From: Molothrus aeneus
Taxonomy: Eukaryota > Chordata > Aves > Passeriformes > Icteridae
Direction: 5' to 3'
Length of the DNA: 64,000 nucleotides
Assembly: GCF_037042795.1 (NCBI RefSeq)
Contig: NC_089646.1
Location: 72,519,401 to 72,583,400 of the forward strand
In this document: piece by piece, positions 13,601 through 26,930 of the stretch
How the letters are laid out: each line of letters opens with the position of its first letter
Position numbering within the stretch: position 1 is the first letter of the stretch
Translations under genes and position numbers: made by a program
Notes under the pieces: model-generated
Database searches by the model: none
Seen by the model: the letters and a program-made list of their open reading frames with translations, nothing else
Told to the model about the DNA's origin: nothing

Positions 13601-16482
13601 ATTTGACTCATACTGTGTACCTACTAACATATCCAAATTTAAATATCAAGAGAGACTTTTATGTTTGCATGATGTATCTTCATCTTCAAACACTTGAAAT
13701 ATGTATTCTAGTTTACAGGACTCATGGTTAGAAGTGAGCAAACTTTATGCCCCTCCCCTCATTAATTTATTTACTAAGAGGAATGACATTTTCCTGTGCA
13801 CTGTTTGTCTGTATCCATTTATTTATAGGTACATAAATGTTGTTAAAACAACAACAGTAACAACAGCAATAAAAACCAGAACCACAAGAAAAGCACTACC
13901 TAATCCCACTCTCCCCCCAAAAAGTCCACCCCTTTAAAAACCCCTCCTTGCAACTTGCTAGGAATACTTACCTGTACCTAATCTTATCTATGAAAAAGGG
14001 CAGTGAAATGTTTAATGCAAACTCCCGACCTAAACAAAAGACAATTTCCTCCCCATTCTCCATTTCCTCCCAACACCTGCCACTGCTTCTTCACACTGCT
14101 TCATTGGTAATAGCTCCCCCTCACTGCCAAACTGCTCAGCGCTTCAGAATCCTATCAGCCTTTGGCCCAGAGTTCAAGCTCAAGCCAAGAACCCTGGCAG
14201 AATTTACTGGCTTCTCTCCTCATAAAACTTTTCACAGTTTTTTGAACAATTCCTGTGGTGAACATACAATAGCAAAATAAATTTTGTAAATAAATTACTT
14301 ATTTCAGGAAAAGAATTCTGTTAGGAAATTTTTTCGTTCCTAATCAACATCACTTCTCTGTAAGGAGTAGTGGGGAAAGTGAAGGCAAGGAAAAAGTTGG
14401 CTTTATACTGTGGTGCTGTCAACCAAGTCTTTGCAGCTGCATGGGCTTATCTTTTTGGATAAAGAGATATATATTGGTGATAGCTACAGGGAACTGTGAA
14501 TCATATTCCTTATAGAGATGCAAAATTGAAGATTTACCAAATATGTAGAGAATATTTCTATCACTGATGGTGGAAACAGCAAGTATTTGGGGTAAAACCT
14601 TTTGAAAAAAAGTATGGAAATATACCTAACAGCCTCACAGATTTATATGTACAAGAGATATAAGCTATTCACTTAATGCAAGTTTCTCACTGCTATTTTA
14701 TTTATAATATGAAAAGAAAGAATTATCCAATAGAATGTATCTTGAGAAATCCTAAACCCTGCTGGACAGAAAAACTTAAGTCTCAAGAACAATCATAGCT
14801 TGTGAATATTAAAACCTTCTACAAACTCAAGCAGGAAAACAGAATCCAGTGATTTTTAATAGGAAATGACAAGTGAATTGTCATCTGAAAGGATTAAGTT
14901 AAATCTTTAATCTCCCAATTTCTCTGTTTTCTATGGAAAACACCACCCAAACAATTTCTCTCAAGAAATGATGAAACACCATTGCAATATTTTGCACAGA
15001 GGCTACTTTCTTTTTGTCAAAAAGTTGTTTTTATGGTTCTATCATCTTTATTCCACAGGCATCACTTCTTTAAATCTGTTTCAACATGGTGGGGAAATGG
15101 ATAATGTTTACTTTTTTAAAAGCTTGCTATTTTACAACATTCTCATGTACTGCAGTGTCTTGTTATACTGTCACAGTACCAAGAGTAAATAAATAAAAAA
15201 TTATCAAAGCCCTGAACCTCCATCTTTCAGAAGGACGTTGGAGCTGTATCCACTACTAATATGATTCAATTCTGCTGCAAATAGTGTCTGGCAGGTGTGT
15301 GCTAGTGGAGTAAAAGCATTTGGCCAAGAAGCTACCCTTCAAAATTAGATGATTTTTAGAGCCATTTTTCTGTACACAGTTTAGGTTTCTAATGTTAAAA
15401 GAAAAATAAAAGTCTGATGCAAGTAAACAGAAGAAAGATGTTCCTCCTGACAAAGATTACTTCTGTGACCACTCATTGCTCCTCATCTATTCTTGAGTTC
15501 AAAAAGAAGCAGAAGCCAGGACCAGAAAACAGGGAGTCAGAAAAAAATCTTCTTTGTAGAATCATTCCCAGCACACAAAGTACCTCCCAGTAATTACTTC
15601 ACATTGACTTTTTGTGCTAGAAAATATTCATGGAGGAAAAGTTTTAACGATCAGCCAAGATTTACACAGAACACATAGTGGGATGGAAATTTGCTAAATG
15701 AGTATCTCACATGTTTGCTCCTACATGTCCTAAATAATTTTCAGTAGTTCTTGTCTATTATTAAAAATTTCCACTGATGAAAATGTCCAAATACTGATGT
15801 ATTTCAGTGCTCCAAGGCTCTTCTCAGTTTTTGGTGACAAGGCAGGAGAGATATTTCTTCCATCTTTGTACCATTCCTTGAACATTGAGGAATGTGCTGA
15901 CCTCTTATTTGCCCAATTTCTCAAGTGCTCACTGCTTTGATTTTTCCAGGCTTGTAAAATGTCTAATTTTTCCATGCAGTTCTTCCACATCTGCATTGTC
16001 CTGATTCAGAGCAATAGCCATAAAATAATTATTAATAGACAGAGTGCATATCAATTAAAGCAAAGAGATTGCAAGCAAATTCAAAAACTCTGCTTTGTCA
16101 TAGTTTGCTCAAATGCTCATTACAAATTATCAGTGCTTTCAGCTGCTTAAGATTCAGTAGTTTATGTGAGGTATTATAGCTAGATCATTAGACCAGGGCA
16201 CCTGTTTTTCACTCTCTACTAGCCATCTTTTAGTAGATACATCATTTCAGACCTGCACTTTCACATATACATATCTAGATATTTTCTACTCTCTATTTAA
16301 AATTGGATTAAGGTCTGTAGATGAAAATTTATAATTTTCCTAACAAAAAAGATGAGGGTATTTTATGTGGTTGTTTTTAGAAAGAAGCTATGTGATTACT
16401 TGCTTTCCTGCAACTGTGATTGTATTGTCCTTGGTAGTTTTACCAGACTTCAAGTTTCCAGAGCCACATGTTCTGGGAATAT
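10607..16482. other. AT-rich non-coding sequence, no gene seen
   Basis: Contains a short (CAA)n-like tract at about 13,847-13,875. A 110-codon forward frame at 13,948-14,280 has no recognisable domain, no start context and no splice-site support. Minus-strand frames at 11,600-11,857 overlap each other in two registers. I consider all of these chance frames. Confidence 0.5.
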
Positions 16483-16515
16483 TTCAGGCAGAGTATGGCC
16501 TTCAGGCAGAGTATT
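16483..16515 (+). repeat. 18-bp tandem duplication
   Basis: TTCAGGCAGAGTAT occurs at 16,483 and again exactly 18 bp later at 16,501. The first copy is a full 18-mer ending GGCC and the second is partial. It is a simple local slippage duplication with no associated gene. Confidence 0.8.
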
Positions 16516-19070
16516 TACTGGAATATGCTATATGAATAGCCAAGTATTTTGAAATTATAACCTATGGAAAATGTATTTATGACATTTGGACAACCAAACC
16601 TGTTCAGAGTAGTGCTGACTTAGATTGACATGGTCATCAAATTGATAAAACTTTCAGCAGTCATTCTTTTCCCTCCCTCCTCCCATTATTAATTTATCCA
16701 GCAGAACACCTCAACAGATCACAGTCAGACAGGACTTGACAGGGGTGAAGGAAAGAAAAAGGGGAGGTACCTATTTCAACAAAACTATTTCATGTAGTCC
16801 AGGCATTAAATTAATCCCATGTAATAGGAAAGATGAAACATTGTTTCTGTTGACATGTGGAGAGTCAGGACAAACTGCAAATCTTCAGGCACTTACTGAC
16901 CAATTCCTTATACTGTCATTTCAAGGGAATCCTTCATCTCCTTTACTCAGAAGGACATTTGAACACTTCAGTGATTCCAGTATCCCCTAAATCGGTGAGA
17001 ATGCTTGCCTAATTTCTAGACAACACTGGTTCTTATAAGTACAGCTAAAGCTTCAGGTAGACACCTGACTTGAAAACAGCTGAGGCTTTCAAATGTCAAA
17101 TGGAGTACTTAAATATTACATGTCTTACTGTTAGGAGCAGACATTGTTAACACTTTCAGAAAATCCACAGGTGATGAGGATTTATGATGTTCCATATACC
17201 CTATAACACTGATAAATGTTATATTCACATCCCAACTCATATGAATTATTCTTGAAAAAACTTTACTATTTGCACTTAAAATACAAAGTGTCTATTTGCA
17301 GAGTTAAGAAGATTGAGGGGAGAAGACTGAAAAAACAATCCTAAAACTCATGTAATCTACACTTGCTGTTTAAGGGGAAAAAAAGATTAAATTGTAAGAC
17401 TTTGAAAACTGTAGTCCAAGTAATATGTCAATGTTATATAAAGATCACAGAAAACTATCTATAAAAAGAAAACTATAAAAGAAGGGAGGAAATTAAGTGA
17501 TAAATCCTGAAGGGAGCATTTTTAAGTAAACCAACAGCTACTACTATTGCAATTATTACTGTATTATTATTAGTAATAGTAGTAGTAGTTTTTGTTGTTA
17601 TTGTTGTTGTTGCTATTGTTTTACTTTAGTTTTTACTTCTCTTCTTATTTCTACTATGCCACTGTAAATCTAGAGTAATCTGTTAGTGGAAAACAAAAAA
17701 AAGGAATCTAATTTTACGTTGGATATGTTTCTTCTGCAGTAGGCATCATTACAGTTAATTGCAAGCACTAAATGGAACACAAGACTGAGTCCGTTTTGCA
17801 ATTTCGACTACTGCATTAGCATTTATATTTGATTCAATGTAAATGATTTTTCATTTTGAATATATGCTCCTCACTTTTTATCCACATGCATATTGCCAAT
17901 GAATCAAGAACTAAGTGCCAATGGTAAACTGCAAGAGTTCAAGAGGTTATAGCCTATTGTCATCTGTGATCAGAAGTCTGGGTAGCTTGCTCAGCTAATG
18001 TAATAAGGTTTTGTTAAATTCAAGTTCAGAAAATCCTGGCTTACCTGGTTAACATTTCACTGTGAATATTGAAACTTAAGTCTCTCTTTAAAGAAAGCGA
18101 GCTGAGTACTGAAATCTCACTCTACCAGGAGCTCAGCATCCCTGGTGATCAGCTGAGCTACTGAGCCTTCTACTTCATCTCTCTGTGAGAGCTATTTCAC
18201 TGTTTAAAAGTCATCAATCTTTGGAGCAGAGACAGAAGTAATTAGCGGCTCTTATGAACAGAATTTTGTCTTACTCATGTCCAGCCACATCCCTTCTTTG
18301 CTTCAGAGCTTTCACCTCTCTGGTGTTATATATGAGCCGTCTCCATGGACATATACACAGAGAAAATTAAATCTCAGGACTCTTGGATAGTGAGGGTAAC
18401 TATAGTACCTCACAGTAGCTGTACTAAGGAGGGGCTGTCAGTCTTCCAATGTGTATTTATGATGCTGACAGTGGTGGTGTGTACGACCTTTCTCATGTCA
18501 AGACAGCACAAATGATCCATGGAAGAAATATATACTTTCATAGTCATTTGCAGATAGATCTTACCTAAAATACAGAATCTGAGTTTCTCTGGTATTTTCA
18601 ATATGCAGAATCTGATTTTAAATCTTAATTTTGCTCAGTGGTTTACAAACATTGCTGATTTGGTTCTGAATAAATGTTTTTAACTGTAAAGCCATCATTT
18701 CTCTCTTCAGTACATATCAACTCTTAGCTAAGCCTGCAGCTCTACGTTAAATGCAACTATGCCTTACATGTAGAAGTTATCTTTGATTTTAAAGAATACT
18801 AGATGAGGAGGGCAAGCAAGTTCCCATTTCTCTCAGGTGCTGCTGAATCTAGATATCCTTGGTAATAGCTACTAATTATGTGTTACTGCCTAATCCAACA
18901 AGCTGCCCTCATAAGCGCTTCTGGCAGTAGCTCTGTTATTAATTTATATGTTAATTTTCCAGTGATGTTGAAAATTGTAGCCAAATTTTTTACAATACAT
19001 TTCCTTGAGCAATCTTCTAATTTTAGATACCATGACTTCATTAAACTTGCAGTTTATGGTAATCCTGTGT
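16516..19070. other. Non-coding sequence with a trinucleotide-rich tract
   Basis: Positions 17,551-17,620 form an imperfect ATT/TAG/GTT trinucleotide-rich tract that ends in several TTG units. A 7-bp inverted repeat (GCTCAGC at 18,131-18,137 and GCTGAGC at 18,152-18,158) surrounds a 14-base loop. No gene is supported. Confidence 0.5.
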
Positions 19071-19112
19071 AAGGCTTGATCCAAACCCATGAAAGTCAAT
19101 GTATACCTTAAT
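19071..19112 (+). repeat. Ancient amniote interspersed repeat fragment
   Basis: The stretch 'ggcttgatccaaacccatgaaagtcaatg' matches, with few changes, the motif 'cctgatccaaagcccattgaagtcaatgg'. I know that motif as a widely dispersed old repeat in turtle, crocodile and bird genomes. I cannot assign the family name with certainty, and the ends are vague. Confidence 0.5.
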
Positions 19113-21082
19113 TTTAGCATATGCAGCATACACACACACGCCTCCATACAAGAACTTTGGTGTTGGTACAAAGAGATAAATATGACAGGAAGTTTTTGCA
19201 AGTGTTAGTACTTTACCTGTCACTGACATTTGTCCCAAATGTCAGATTCCTAACCCTTTTTTACTGATTTCTGATGTCTCAAGGCCATTTAGAAAAATAT
19301 TTAATAATAACTAAATAAAAAAATAAAATAATTTCTAAAAGTCCAGAACTGCCAAGCTTACTATTCAATCCAATATTGAAGTTTATATTTTGAAGCTTTA
19401 TCTGCAATTCAACTTAGGATTTGAATGTTGACCTCTTTTCTTAATTAAAATGTAAGAGTTCACATGGGACTTTAGAAAGAAAACAAAAGGCAAGCAAAAA
19501 ATATAAACACATTAATTATGGTGATGATGTCAAATATAATTTTTGGGGCTGAATAGACAATTACAGTGTTAATTTAGACAGATTTAAGACTACTTTCTAC
19601 TTCTTCTTGAATACTAAGCACTGATTAATTTTGTGCTGTCAGGTATTTTCTACAGGAAGATTTTTGATATTATAGGGCCAAGCATCAATAGATCTTTTTC
19701 TTTCCACACGAAATCTAGATGTGCCTACTGCAGGATTTTCATGATTTCACTTAAAATGTCATTTCTCTATGTCAGCTGCCAGCATTTTATTATGAAAGCT
19801 TATAATTATGATTTAAAAAAAAAATCCATTTAAATGTAGGGTTAAAATATAGTGTATGGAATTTAATGACTAACATTTTATTGTGAAATTACAAAACATC
19901 TCTCTATTGGTATTTAAAAGCCCATATAGTGATATCAGTGGGCACAAAAATATCTCAGAATGCCAACTGCAAGCATCTATTTGTGAGCACACATATATAA
20001 TAGTGCAATAATATTTTTCCTGTGAAATTATGCAGACTTTACATACATATATGTAATACAAATATGATTTCAATGTGGCATCAGAAAACACAGTATGGGA
20101 ATCTAACTTTTAACTGGAAGTTCTGGCTTTTGACTCCAGAGGTCTTTCCTTCAACAATAAAAAAGATAACCACAAACACTTTGAGGAAACGTGAGTGTGA
20201 GCCAACTATCTACCTGGGCCTGCAAAATTTCTGAAAATATCCCCTGGGGAAAAAAAAAATGAAAAGAAATAACTCTCATACTCAGATTCAACCTAATGGA
20301 ATGTTGACAGTCTAAGAAGCTTAAAAAACATTTGTGCTTCATTTCCTCTGGCAGAAACCACCTTTGACCCACATGCAAAAATGTTCCTTTGTGTTACATG
20401 CTGACCACAGCAAGGCCTGCCCCACAGACACCCAGAGCTCTTCTGCTCTGCCTCCAATTCCAACTTTCAGCCCACCTAACTCTCTGCAAGAAGAAAAATA
20501 AGAGATTAAAGCTTTCATTCTAAATTCTGAGGAGGTCTCTTATATATTTGAAAGAGCGTGACACTTTGGAATTTAATATGTTGAGTCTGTCTACATCATT
20601 TATCTGCCTGTCATAGTTGAGGCTTGGGTATTTTTTTTAAGTGCCTTTTCTTTACCTATATTTGATTGTAAGAAAGTATTTAGTAATAAAGTGCATAGAC
20701 AACCATGAATCAATGTCCCTGAGCAAAAGCTCATTATATTAAATATTAGAAACTGTGCAGAAGAGACAGTTAATAAGCGGTATCTTGCATAAGATCATAA
20801 CAAAACAGATGCCTGAAAGAACAATACCATACCAAAAGTGGTCACAGGAGAAGAGCCATTTATCTGTAAATGAAGTAGAATTTTTTTCATGTGGCACCTT
20901 CTGTCACTCAGTGCAGCCTGCTCAGTATTGACATCAAGGTTCCATGAGGAGCTAGTATCTGCTGTCAAAGCAGTAGTTACAGAATTCTCTTCCCATCTTC
21001 ACTAGAGGCCTAAATCTAGAGCCTCCCGCTATAGATTTCTGGTGGCACATGAGACAGAGAGAGGAAAGAGTAAGATCTGAAG
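19113..21082. other. AT-rich non-coding sequence, no gene seen
   Basis: Only chance-length frames of 75 codons or fewer. A roughly 90-base GC-richer stretch at about 20,395-20,480 has no identifiable content. Confidence 0.5.
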
Positions 21083-21109
21083 AAAAAAAAAAAAAAAAAA
21101 AGGGGGGGG
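21083..21109 (+). repeat. A19-G8 homopurine run
   Basis: Nineteen A are followed directly by eight G, then TGGTGGG. This makes a purely purine strand of 27 bases. The tract is prone to length variation and to sequencing error. It also gives the phenylalanine run in a 67-codon minus-strand frame that should not be read as a gene. Confidence 0.9.
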
Positions 21110-22089
21110 TGGTGGGAAACAGCATAAAACTGAAACCTTAACAACTCCCTCTCTACATTGGCTCCCCAAAACAACCTGTTTGAAGCTGAATCAAACCAAG
21201 ACCAGAATATCAGAAACATCAGTTAAACCTAGGCTGAGCAATGGTCTGTAGACACCACTTTAGATACAGCCATTTGCATTTTTTATGTTTTGTACTCGCC
21301 TCTTGTCTGCTGACTCACAAGGAAAGAAGACCTGTACTTATATAAAAGAATAAATATTAAATATGCTGAATGTCATGGCTTTCAAAATCACCATCATCAT
21401 TGTATTTTCTAGTAAAAGTGAGTAGTGAATGAACTGTGAAATACTTTAGCTTGCTGCTTTTTTCCGATGAAGTATTCATCAGTTTCTGTCTCTGCATTGC
21501 TGCAACAGTTGTTGGGCTGGCTGGCAGCAAGGAAGCTGACAAAGTGATGGGAATCCTCTCTGATGTTTACCCTGAGGCTGTCTGCAGAGCAAAAGAAAAA
21601 TGAGGGCTTTGACCTTACTGTTTGACTTGCTTGTTCTGAGCAGGTTGCAATTATAGGCCACCTATCATTTTCCTATACTCAAAAATACAGAGCACAAGTG
21701 CAAATGTAGTTAATGAGAGCTTAGAAGCAGATGCTGTCTTTTCCCAGATAATACAGTGATAGAGGGTAACACTAAGAGATCCTTATTTTCATGCTAGGGC
21801 TACATTGAATATTCTTTTTGAAGTTGTGCTTGTGTTGGAGGCATCCATGCCAGGGAAATTAAAGGTTAATTTACAATAAGAAACAGGCAGTTTGCCTTCC
21901 AGGAAATGGCTGCAAAAAGTTGTTTCTGATCCAGAATATGGTGACTTATGCTGGACCAACTTTTCACCCTAGCCCCTTATTACAGGGATAGAGGAGCCTT
22001 TCTGAGGTGTGTTTAGGAGGTTTCCACTTAATACATGAAGTCAGTCTTGGGATTCTGTAGTACTCCTGGCCTGTGAAGTATCTGGATTG
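21110..22089. other. Non-coding sequence, no gene seen
   Basis: No open frame above 70 codons and no splice- or promoter-like context. The part just upstream of the CR1 tail (about 21,960-22,089) could be more CR1 3' UTR, but it does not match clearly enough to include. Confidence 0.45.
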
Positions 22090-22174
22090 AGCAAGGTCAG
22101 AACTAGATGATCTTTAAGGTCCCTTTCAACCCAAATCATGCTATGATTATCATGGTGTGATTCTATGATTCTGT
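22090..22174 (+). mobile_element. CR1 LINE 3' end, 5'-truncated
   Basis: The order 'gagcaaggtcagaactagatgatctttaaggtccctttcaaccc' followed by 'ctatgatt...attctatgattctgtg' is the canonical 3' terminus of avian CR1. This is the 3' UTR end with its short ATTCTATG-type tail repeats. Only the last 85 bases or so are evident, which is usual because most CR1 copies are severely 5'-truncated during target-primed reverse transcription. No reverse transcriptase coding sequence lies upstream. The element is on the plus strand. Confidence 0.9.
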
Positions 22175-23036
22175 GTCCTGGTGCACTAGCATATCCAAAC
22201 TAAAATATGTTCAGCTTTTGCCAAAGCTGATTTTAGATATATTTAAGATAATTTTTTTTAATCAAAAAAAGAAAATAGATTAGTATACAAAAAAGAAAAA
22301 AAAAAGGATGAGCAGTTTCAACAGCAATTTTTTGCTCAAAACTTGTGTTCAGGTCTGCAGACTCATGATAGAGCATTTTCTTTTTCAATTGGCCTTTAAG
22401 ATATGAATGAAGATAATCCATGTCTGGCTAGAGACAGATTTTCCAGGGCTTCTACTAAATCAATTTTCCTAATGCATTTAAGGGTTTTTGTTAGACATAT
22501 TTTCTTTTTTATTGGTGAAATATATATTAAAAATCTAGTTTAAAAATAATGAAGTTACAAAGTCTCCAAATTGCAGGAAATGACAAAAGCCGAGTGATCC
22601 ATGCAATTTTGACATTTTCTATACTCCACATGGCAATCTCTAACTACATGTTTTTATTTCCACAGAGCATAATGCCTCTGTGGGGGAACTGAACAAATGG
22701 AGACAAATTGACAAATTGCATAATTACAGAATTCTGAATTTAAAATAAATTTTGAAAAACAAGGTCTATGTATCATTATCAATATAAGGAAACAATAGAA
22801 TTAGAGACAAGGCAGTTTCAGAAATCTCCCTTGTGGAGGGCACATGTGTAACATATTTGATCTTTACATGTAATCCTTCCTCAAATGAGAGCACATTATG
22901 CAGCTGTTGAGAACAAAATTGATGTTTATATAGACAGCAAGATACTTATATAAGAGTAGATCAGCAACAGAGTAAAAACACATACAAACAAAATTCAGCT
23001 ATATTGGGGTCCTGGGTACAGCAGATAGGTAGTGGG
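22175..23036. other. AT-rich non-coding sequence, no gene seen
   Basis: No gene-like frame. A-rich patches lie near 22,262-22,305. Confidence 0.55.
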
Positions 23037-23161
23037 GGGAAGGAAGGAAGGAAGGAAGGAAGGAAGGAAGGAAGGAAGGAAGGAAGGAAGGAAGGAAGGA
23101 AGGAAGGAAGGAAGGAAGGAAGGAAGGAAGGAAGGAAGGAAGGAAGGAAGGAAGGAAAGAA
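23037..23161 (+). repeat. (GGAA)n microsatellite, about 30 units
   Basis: An almost uninterrupted GGAA array runs from about 23,037 to 23,157 and ends in GGAAAGAAGG. All bases on the plus strand are purines, with mirror symmetry. The array creates two spurious frames: a forward one of repeated E-G-R-K and a reverse one of repeated F-L-P-S. Neither is a gene. GGAA is the core of ETS-family binding sites, but nothing around it shows that it is used that way. Confidence 0.97.
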
Positions 23162-23700
23162 GGACATTAGAAGCTCAATTCATTTTTCTGAGCTGCAATG
23201 TATAATTATCTTTGCCTATTTTCTACACTGCAGAAATAAGTCCAATATCCTTCCCTTTATGAATAAATTTGTGGGAGTAATAAATGAGCAACTAATTTAT
23301 CTTCCTCAGAATGTTCTACAAAGTACTACTCTGTAAAAATCATACCAACTTAATCAATAGAAGTGTATTTGTTGACTTTTGTGCATGAAAAAAATTTAGC
23401 TAACTAAAATCTTCCTGCTTAGCTCAGGTCCTGAATGACAACTTTTTAGTGTTTAGTTTGATTGCAAGAAAAAAAATGTAAAGCAGAAGAAGGAATGTTG
23501 CTATCATGGTCCACTTTAGAAGAAACGCTACTTCCAGAAGAGGCAGTAAACTCTTAGTGTGCTGTCGCTGACAAGCAAGCACCAAGGTATGATACTGTAC
23601 ATGTCAGAAAGATACGGGAAAAACCAGAAATATAATCCACACATGCTCTCTCCAAAAATAATTCTAGAGAAGAAACTATCTTTTGCACATCAGGTGTGAA
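23162..23700. other. AT-rich non-coding sequence, no gene seen
   Basis: The forward frame reaching 23,336 is only the read-through of the GGAA array. Nothing else is recognised. Confidence 0.5.
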
Positions 23701-24110
23701 CTATAGGCATCAGTCCAAGGGTGTTGCAGGTCTGTAATTTCACCACAGGCCTGGATGCAGGAAGGAGGTGCCTGATGCTACCAGCACCTGCTGAAGATGC
23801 TTTATTCACTGTGCACAGCACAGTGCAGAAGGTGCTCAGTTTTGGCTGGCCGCCTCTCCAGAGCATGCAGGATTCAGTATCTGCGTGTGCAGGTGGCCTT
23901 GCTCACCACAGTGTGGGCTGTGCCTGTCTGCATTCAGTGTGGGCACTTCCCCTGCCAGCACCAGGCTCTCAGGCAGAAAAATGTGTGGACAGGAGGCAGA
24001 GGCCAGCTAGGCTCATGCTCTGGAGACTGCTGTTCCAGAGCCATGTACACACAGCCCTGGCAGACCTGCCTTTTCTGTGTGATCACCATGTCACACCATT
24101 GATATAGTTC
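23701..24110. other. GC-richer patch with overlapping open frames, unidentified
   Basis: This 400-base patch is clearly GC-richer than its surroundings and rich in CTG, CAG and TGTG words. It holds a 128-codon forward frame (23,721-24,107), a 101-codon frame in another forward register (23,797-24,102) and a 77-codon minus frame. Such coincidence in three registers reflects the lack of TA-rich stops, not coding. I recognise no domain. Possibilities are an old retroelement fragment, a lncRNA exon or a conserved regulatory element. Confidence 0.35.
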
Positions 24111-26930
24111 CCTTTCTTTCTGTTTTCCCATCAACAAGACTTTGACCTTCTTCCTTAATGTCTCCATCTCTCTACTTAAATGTCTTTCATAGTCACCTTC
24201 CTCTTTTCAATATCTCCCTTCCATATATATATAAATAGAATATAAATATTCACAAATAAAGCCTCAAAAACACCTAAGAAAGCAAAAAACTATTGTCTTT
24301 ATTTTATGTTTCCAATTAATTCAAAGGACAAATTTATTGGAAATCAATGTGGTATTGGGAATAAATCATTCAAGCAACATGGCAAGCTAGGGAAAACAGC
24401 CCTCTTGGTAATTGAAAAGCTAACTGAGCAGGTTGCACTGTAATTGATCACATAGGTAGCTTAAAGAATAGATTAATTCTATTTTGCTGTCTATAGGCTT
24501 TTTTATTACCCAGTCTGGACACCACAAAAAGTATTGTGCATGTATGGCTAAATACATTTACAATTTTCATTCACAACATATTATAAAAAAATAAGGTTCT
24601 ATTTTCAAAATTTATGCAGAGTTTGTTTCTATTCTCCTTCTTCAGGCTCTTTCTCTTTATGCAGTAGTTCACATGCAATGCATGTCACTGTATTACTATG
24701 GCTAGTCTCCCCTTACATGGCCTGTCAAAACTTAGGTCTACTTAACAAATGTAAATGAAAATAAAACTGCAAAATAGAAATTGCTGCAGTACACCTTTCT
24801 GGCCATGGACAGAAAGATATCTGCTTTCTGTAACCTTTTCTATTCATTTTGGGCAGATTTTCATTTTCCTCTGCAGTAATACTTGAGTGCATTGCAGCCT
24901 TGTTCCTTATTCTGACCAATGTTCTCCTACAGTCCCTTCTTGCTTTGAAACATCATCCGTGGGTCATCCGTCATGCCAGATAGGAGGATTAGTATTTCTC
25001 TAATCCTATTAACTCTAATATCAATAGGTTATTTTCACAGAGGCATCTTTTGCTGAATCCTTTCCAGTGCAATGTTTAAAGTTATTCCTTGGCTGTTTGC
25101 TTACTGCGTTGCCTGATGGGTGGGCAATCTCCTCAGAGGTAGGAGGAGACCGATCAGACACACTTTCAGCTTGATTTGGAACAGTCACAGGAAACTAAAT
25201 CTCTGACCTTCCAGAAAGGTACTGTCTTCATCCAGCTGCAGAACCCAGTCTCCTTTAAGTAAGCCATTCAGCTTTTGAACACTCCTAATCAAATAGAGGC
25301 GCATTGGCAGAACTGAGGCCAACCTTTGCTCAGCTCAGCGAAGAGTCTGGCAATTGAGGCAGGAGGAATGGAAAGGTTAAAGAGGAGCGTGGAGAGTTTC
25401 TGTCATCTCAAGCAGAAGAGAAAACCCTCACTGACTCTGTTACATCCTGAATAATGACTTTGATCAAATCATGGAAAAATTCCTCCTCTTTCCTGAAATA
25501 CTGCATTTTGTTTCATTGGCCTTTATTACAAGAAGCCAACTTTCCTGTTTCAGCATTTAAAAATGTTATTCACCTAAACCAGACTTGTGTTTTTTCAAAT
25601 GTCATTGAAATAAAATAATATCTTTAGATTTTATTTAATATTTTTAATTAATATAATGGGTACTGAATAAAAATATCAATCAGTTCTTCCTGCTGTATTT
25701 GCTGCACCCATATAGAAAATATGCACAGAATCCAAAGCTGATTTTCTGTATCTAAAGAAAAATACAACTTTTTCACAAGCAGCTTCAGTATGAACCTCTG
25801 AACTCACTGCAGATCTGTACATTACTTATACCAGGAACAGATGGTGGTCATTGATTCCTTCAATAATTCTTTCTTTAGATTTCATTTCAGATGTGATGCA
25901 GACAATTTCTTCCCCAAAACTGAAAACAACATACAGCCATTATATCTTTTTCTCTGGCATGAAGTCTAATCTGACTAACGACTGAGATTTTTAGACCAGA
26001 GAGCTTTGCTTGGCCTGTATTAGATCTATCATAACTGATATCCTTGAATTTTGTTTGTTTCTTGAGATCATTTTATAAGTCAGTAAACATATTTATTGTA
26101 AAACAAGCAAGATATCAGCCAAGGTGAACTTATTTGCATTTCTCTAACAGTTCAGCCAACACAATTCTAAATCCATTTACATTCTGGCACCAATATGTGA
26201 AAATATATGATGATGGTATGCATTCCAAAATCAGACATTTAATTCAAAAACAAGATGCTCCATACCTAACTCTAATTTAGCATACTTAAGAATTCTATTA
26301 TATCTGGCAATCTGTTATAAGTGTAAGACAGAGTGTAAGAAAAACAATGAAGAGAAATAAAAAAGCCCAAACACACCCTCCTTCACTGACTAATATCTGA
26401 GATTATATGAGATAAAGGAAGAGTTTGCCATTGACAGGAAAATGAAGAACTATCAGTTTCTAAAGTTTAAAGAAAGGGAGAAAGAATATGAAAAATCAAA
26501 CTGTGAAAAGACTCTTTCAGCAGGTTTGGGGTCAAGAATTGCATTCAATTTTGTGTGTCCCATTTGTTTCTGAGTTTTCTGTTCTCTTTCTGGCTCAGAT
26601 CTCCTCTCTCGGTGGCTCAGGACATTAATCATTATAGTTCTAAACCAAAGATTTTAGCTAGATCTGCACAAAACTTTTGTAATGAAACTGGAGATATTCA
26701 GACTTACGTGCTTTGGGGTTTTACTCCTGAAAGCAGCAAAGAGAAACTCAGAAGTAAGAGAAAAAATTGTCAAAAGAAAAGTGAGCTAGATGTTTAATTT
26801 CTGAGTTCAATAAAAAATTTTTAAAAGTTCATCTATGGGTTCATTTAGCAAATGGGCAAAATTATTTCTGGTGCTATTTTTTAATACTGTTTGTTACCAC
26901 ATTATGCTAGAAATTACAGCCCTTACAGCA
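24111..26930. other. AT-rich non-coding sequence, no gene seen
   Basis: A moderately GC-richer stretch at about 25,080-25,440 is unidentified. Open frames reach at most 80 codons. No mobile element was recognised. Confidence 0.5.

Noticed and set aside
23004..23336. 110-codon forward frame and opposite 68-codon frame over the GGAA array
   Set aside because: Both are translations of a tetranucleotide repeat (repeated EGRK and FLPS), not proteins.
23721..24107. 128-codon forward frame, the longest in the window
   Set aside because: It overlaps long frames in another forward register and on the minus strand, has no recognised domain, and lies in a GC-richer patch where stops are rare.
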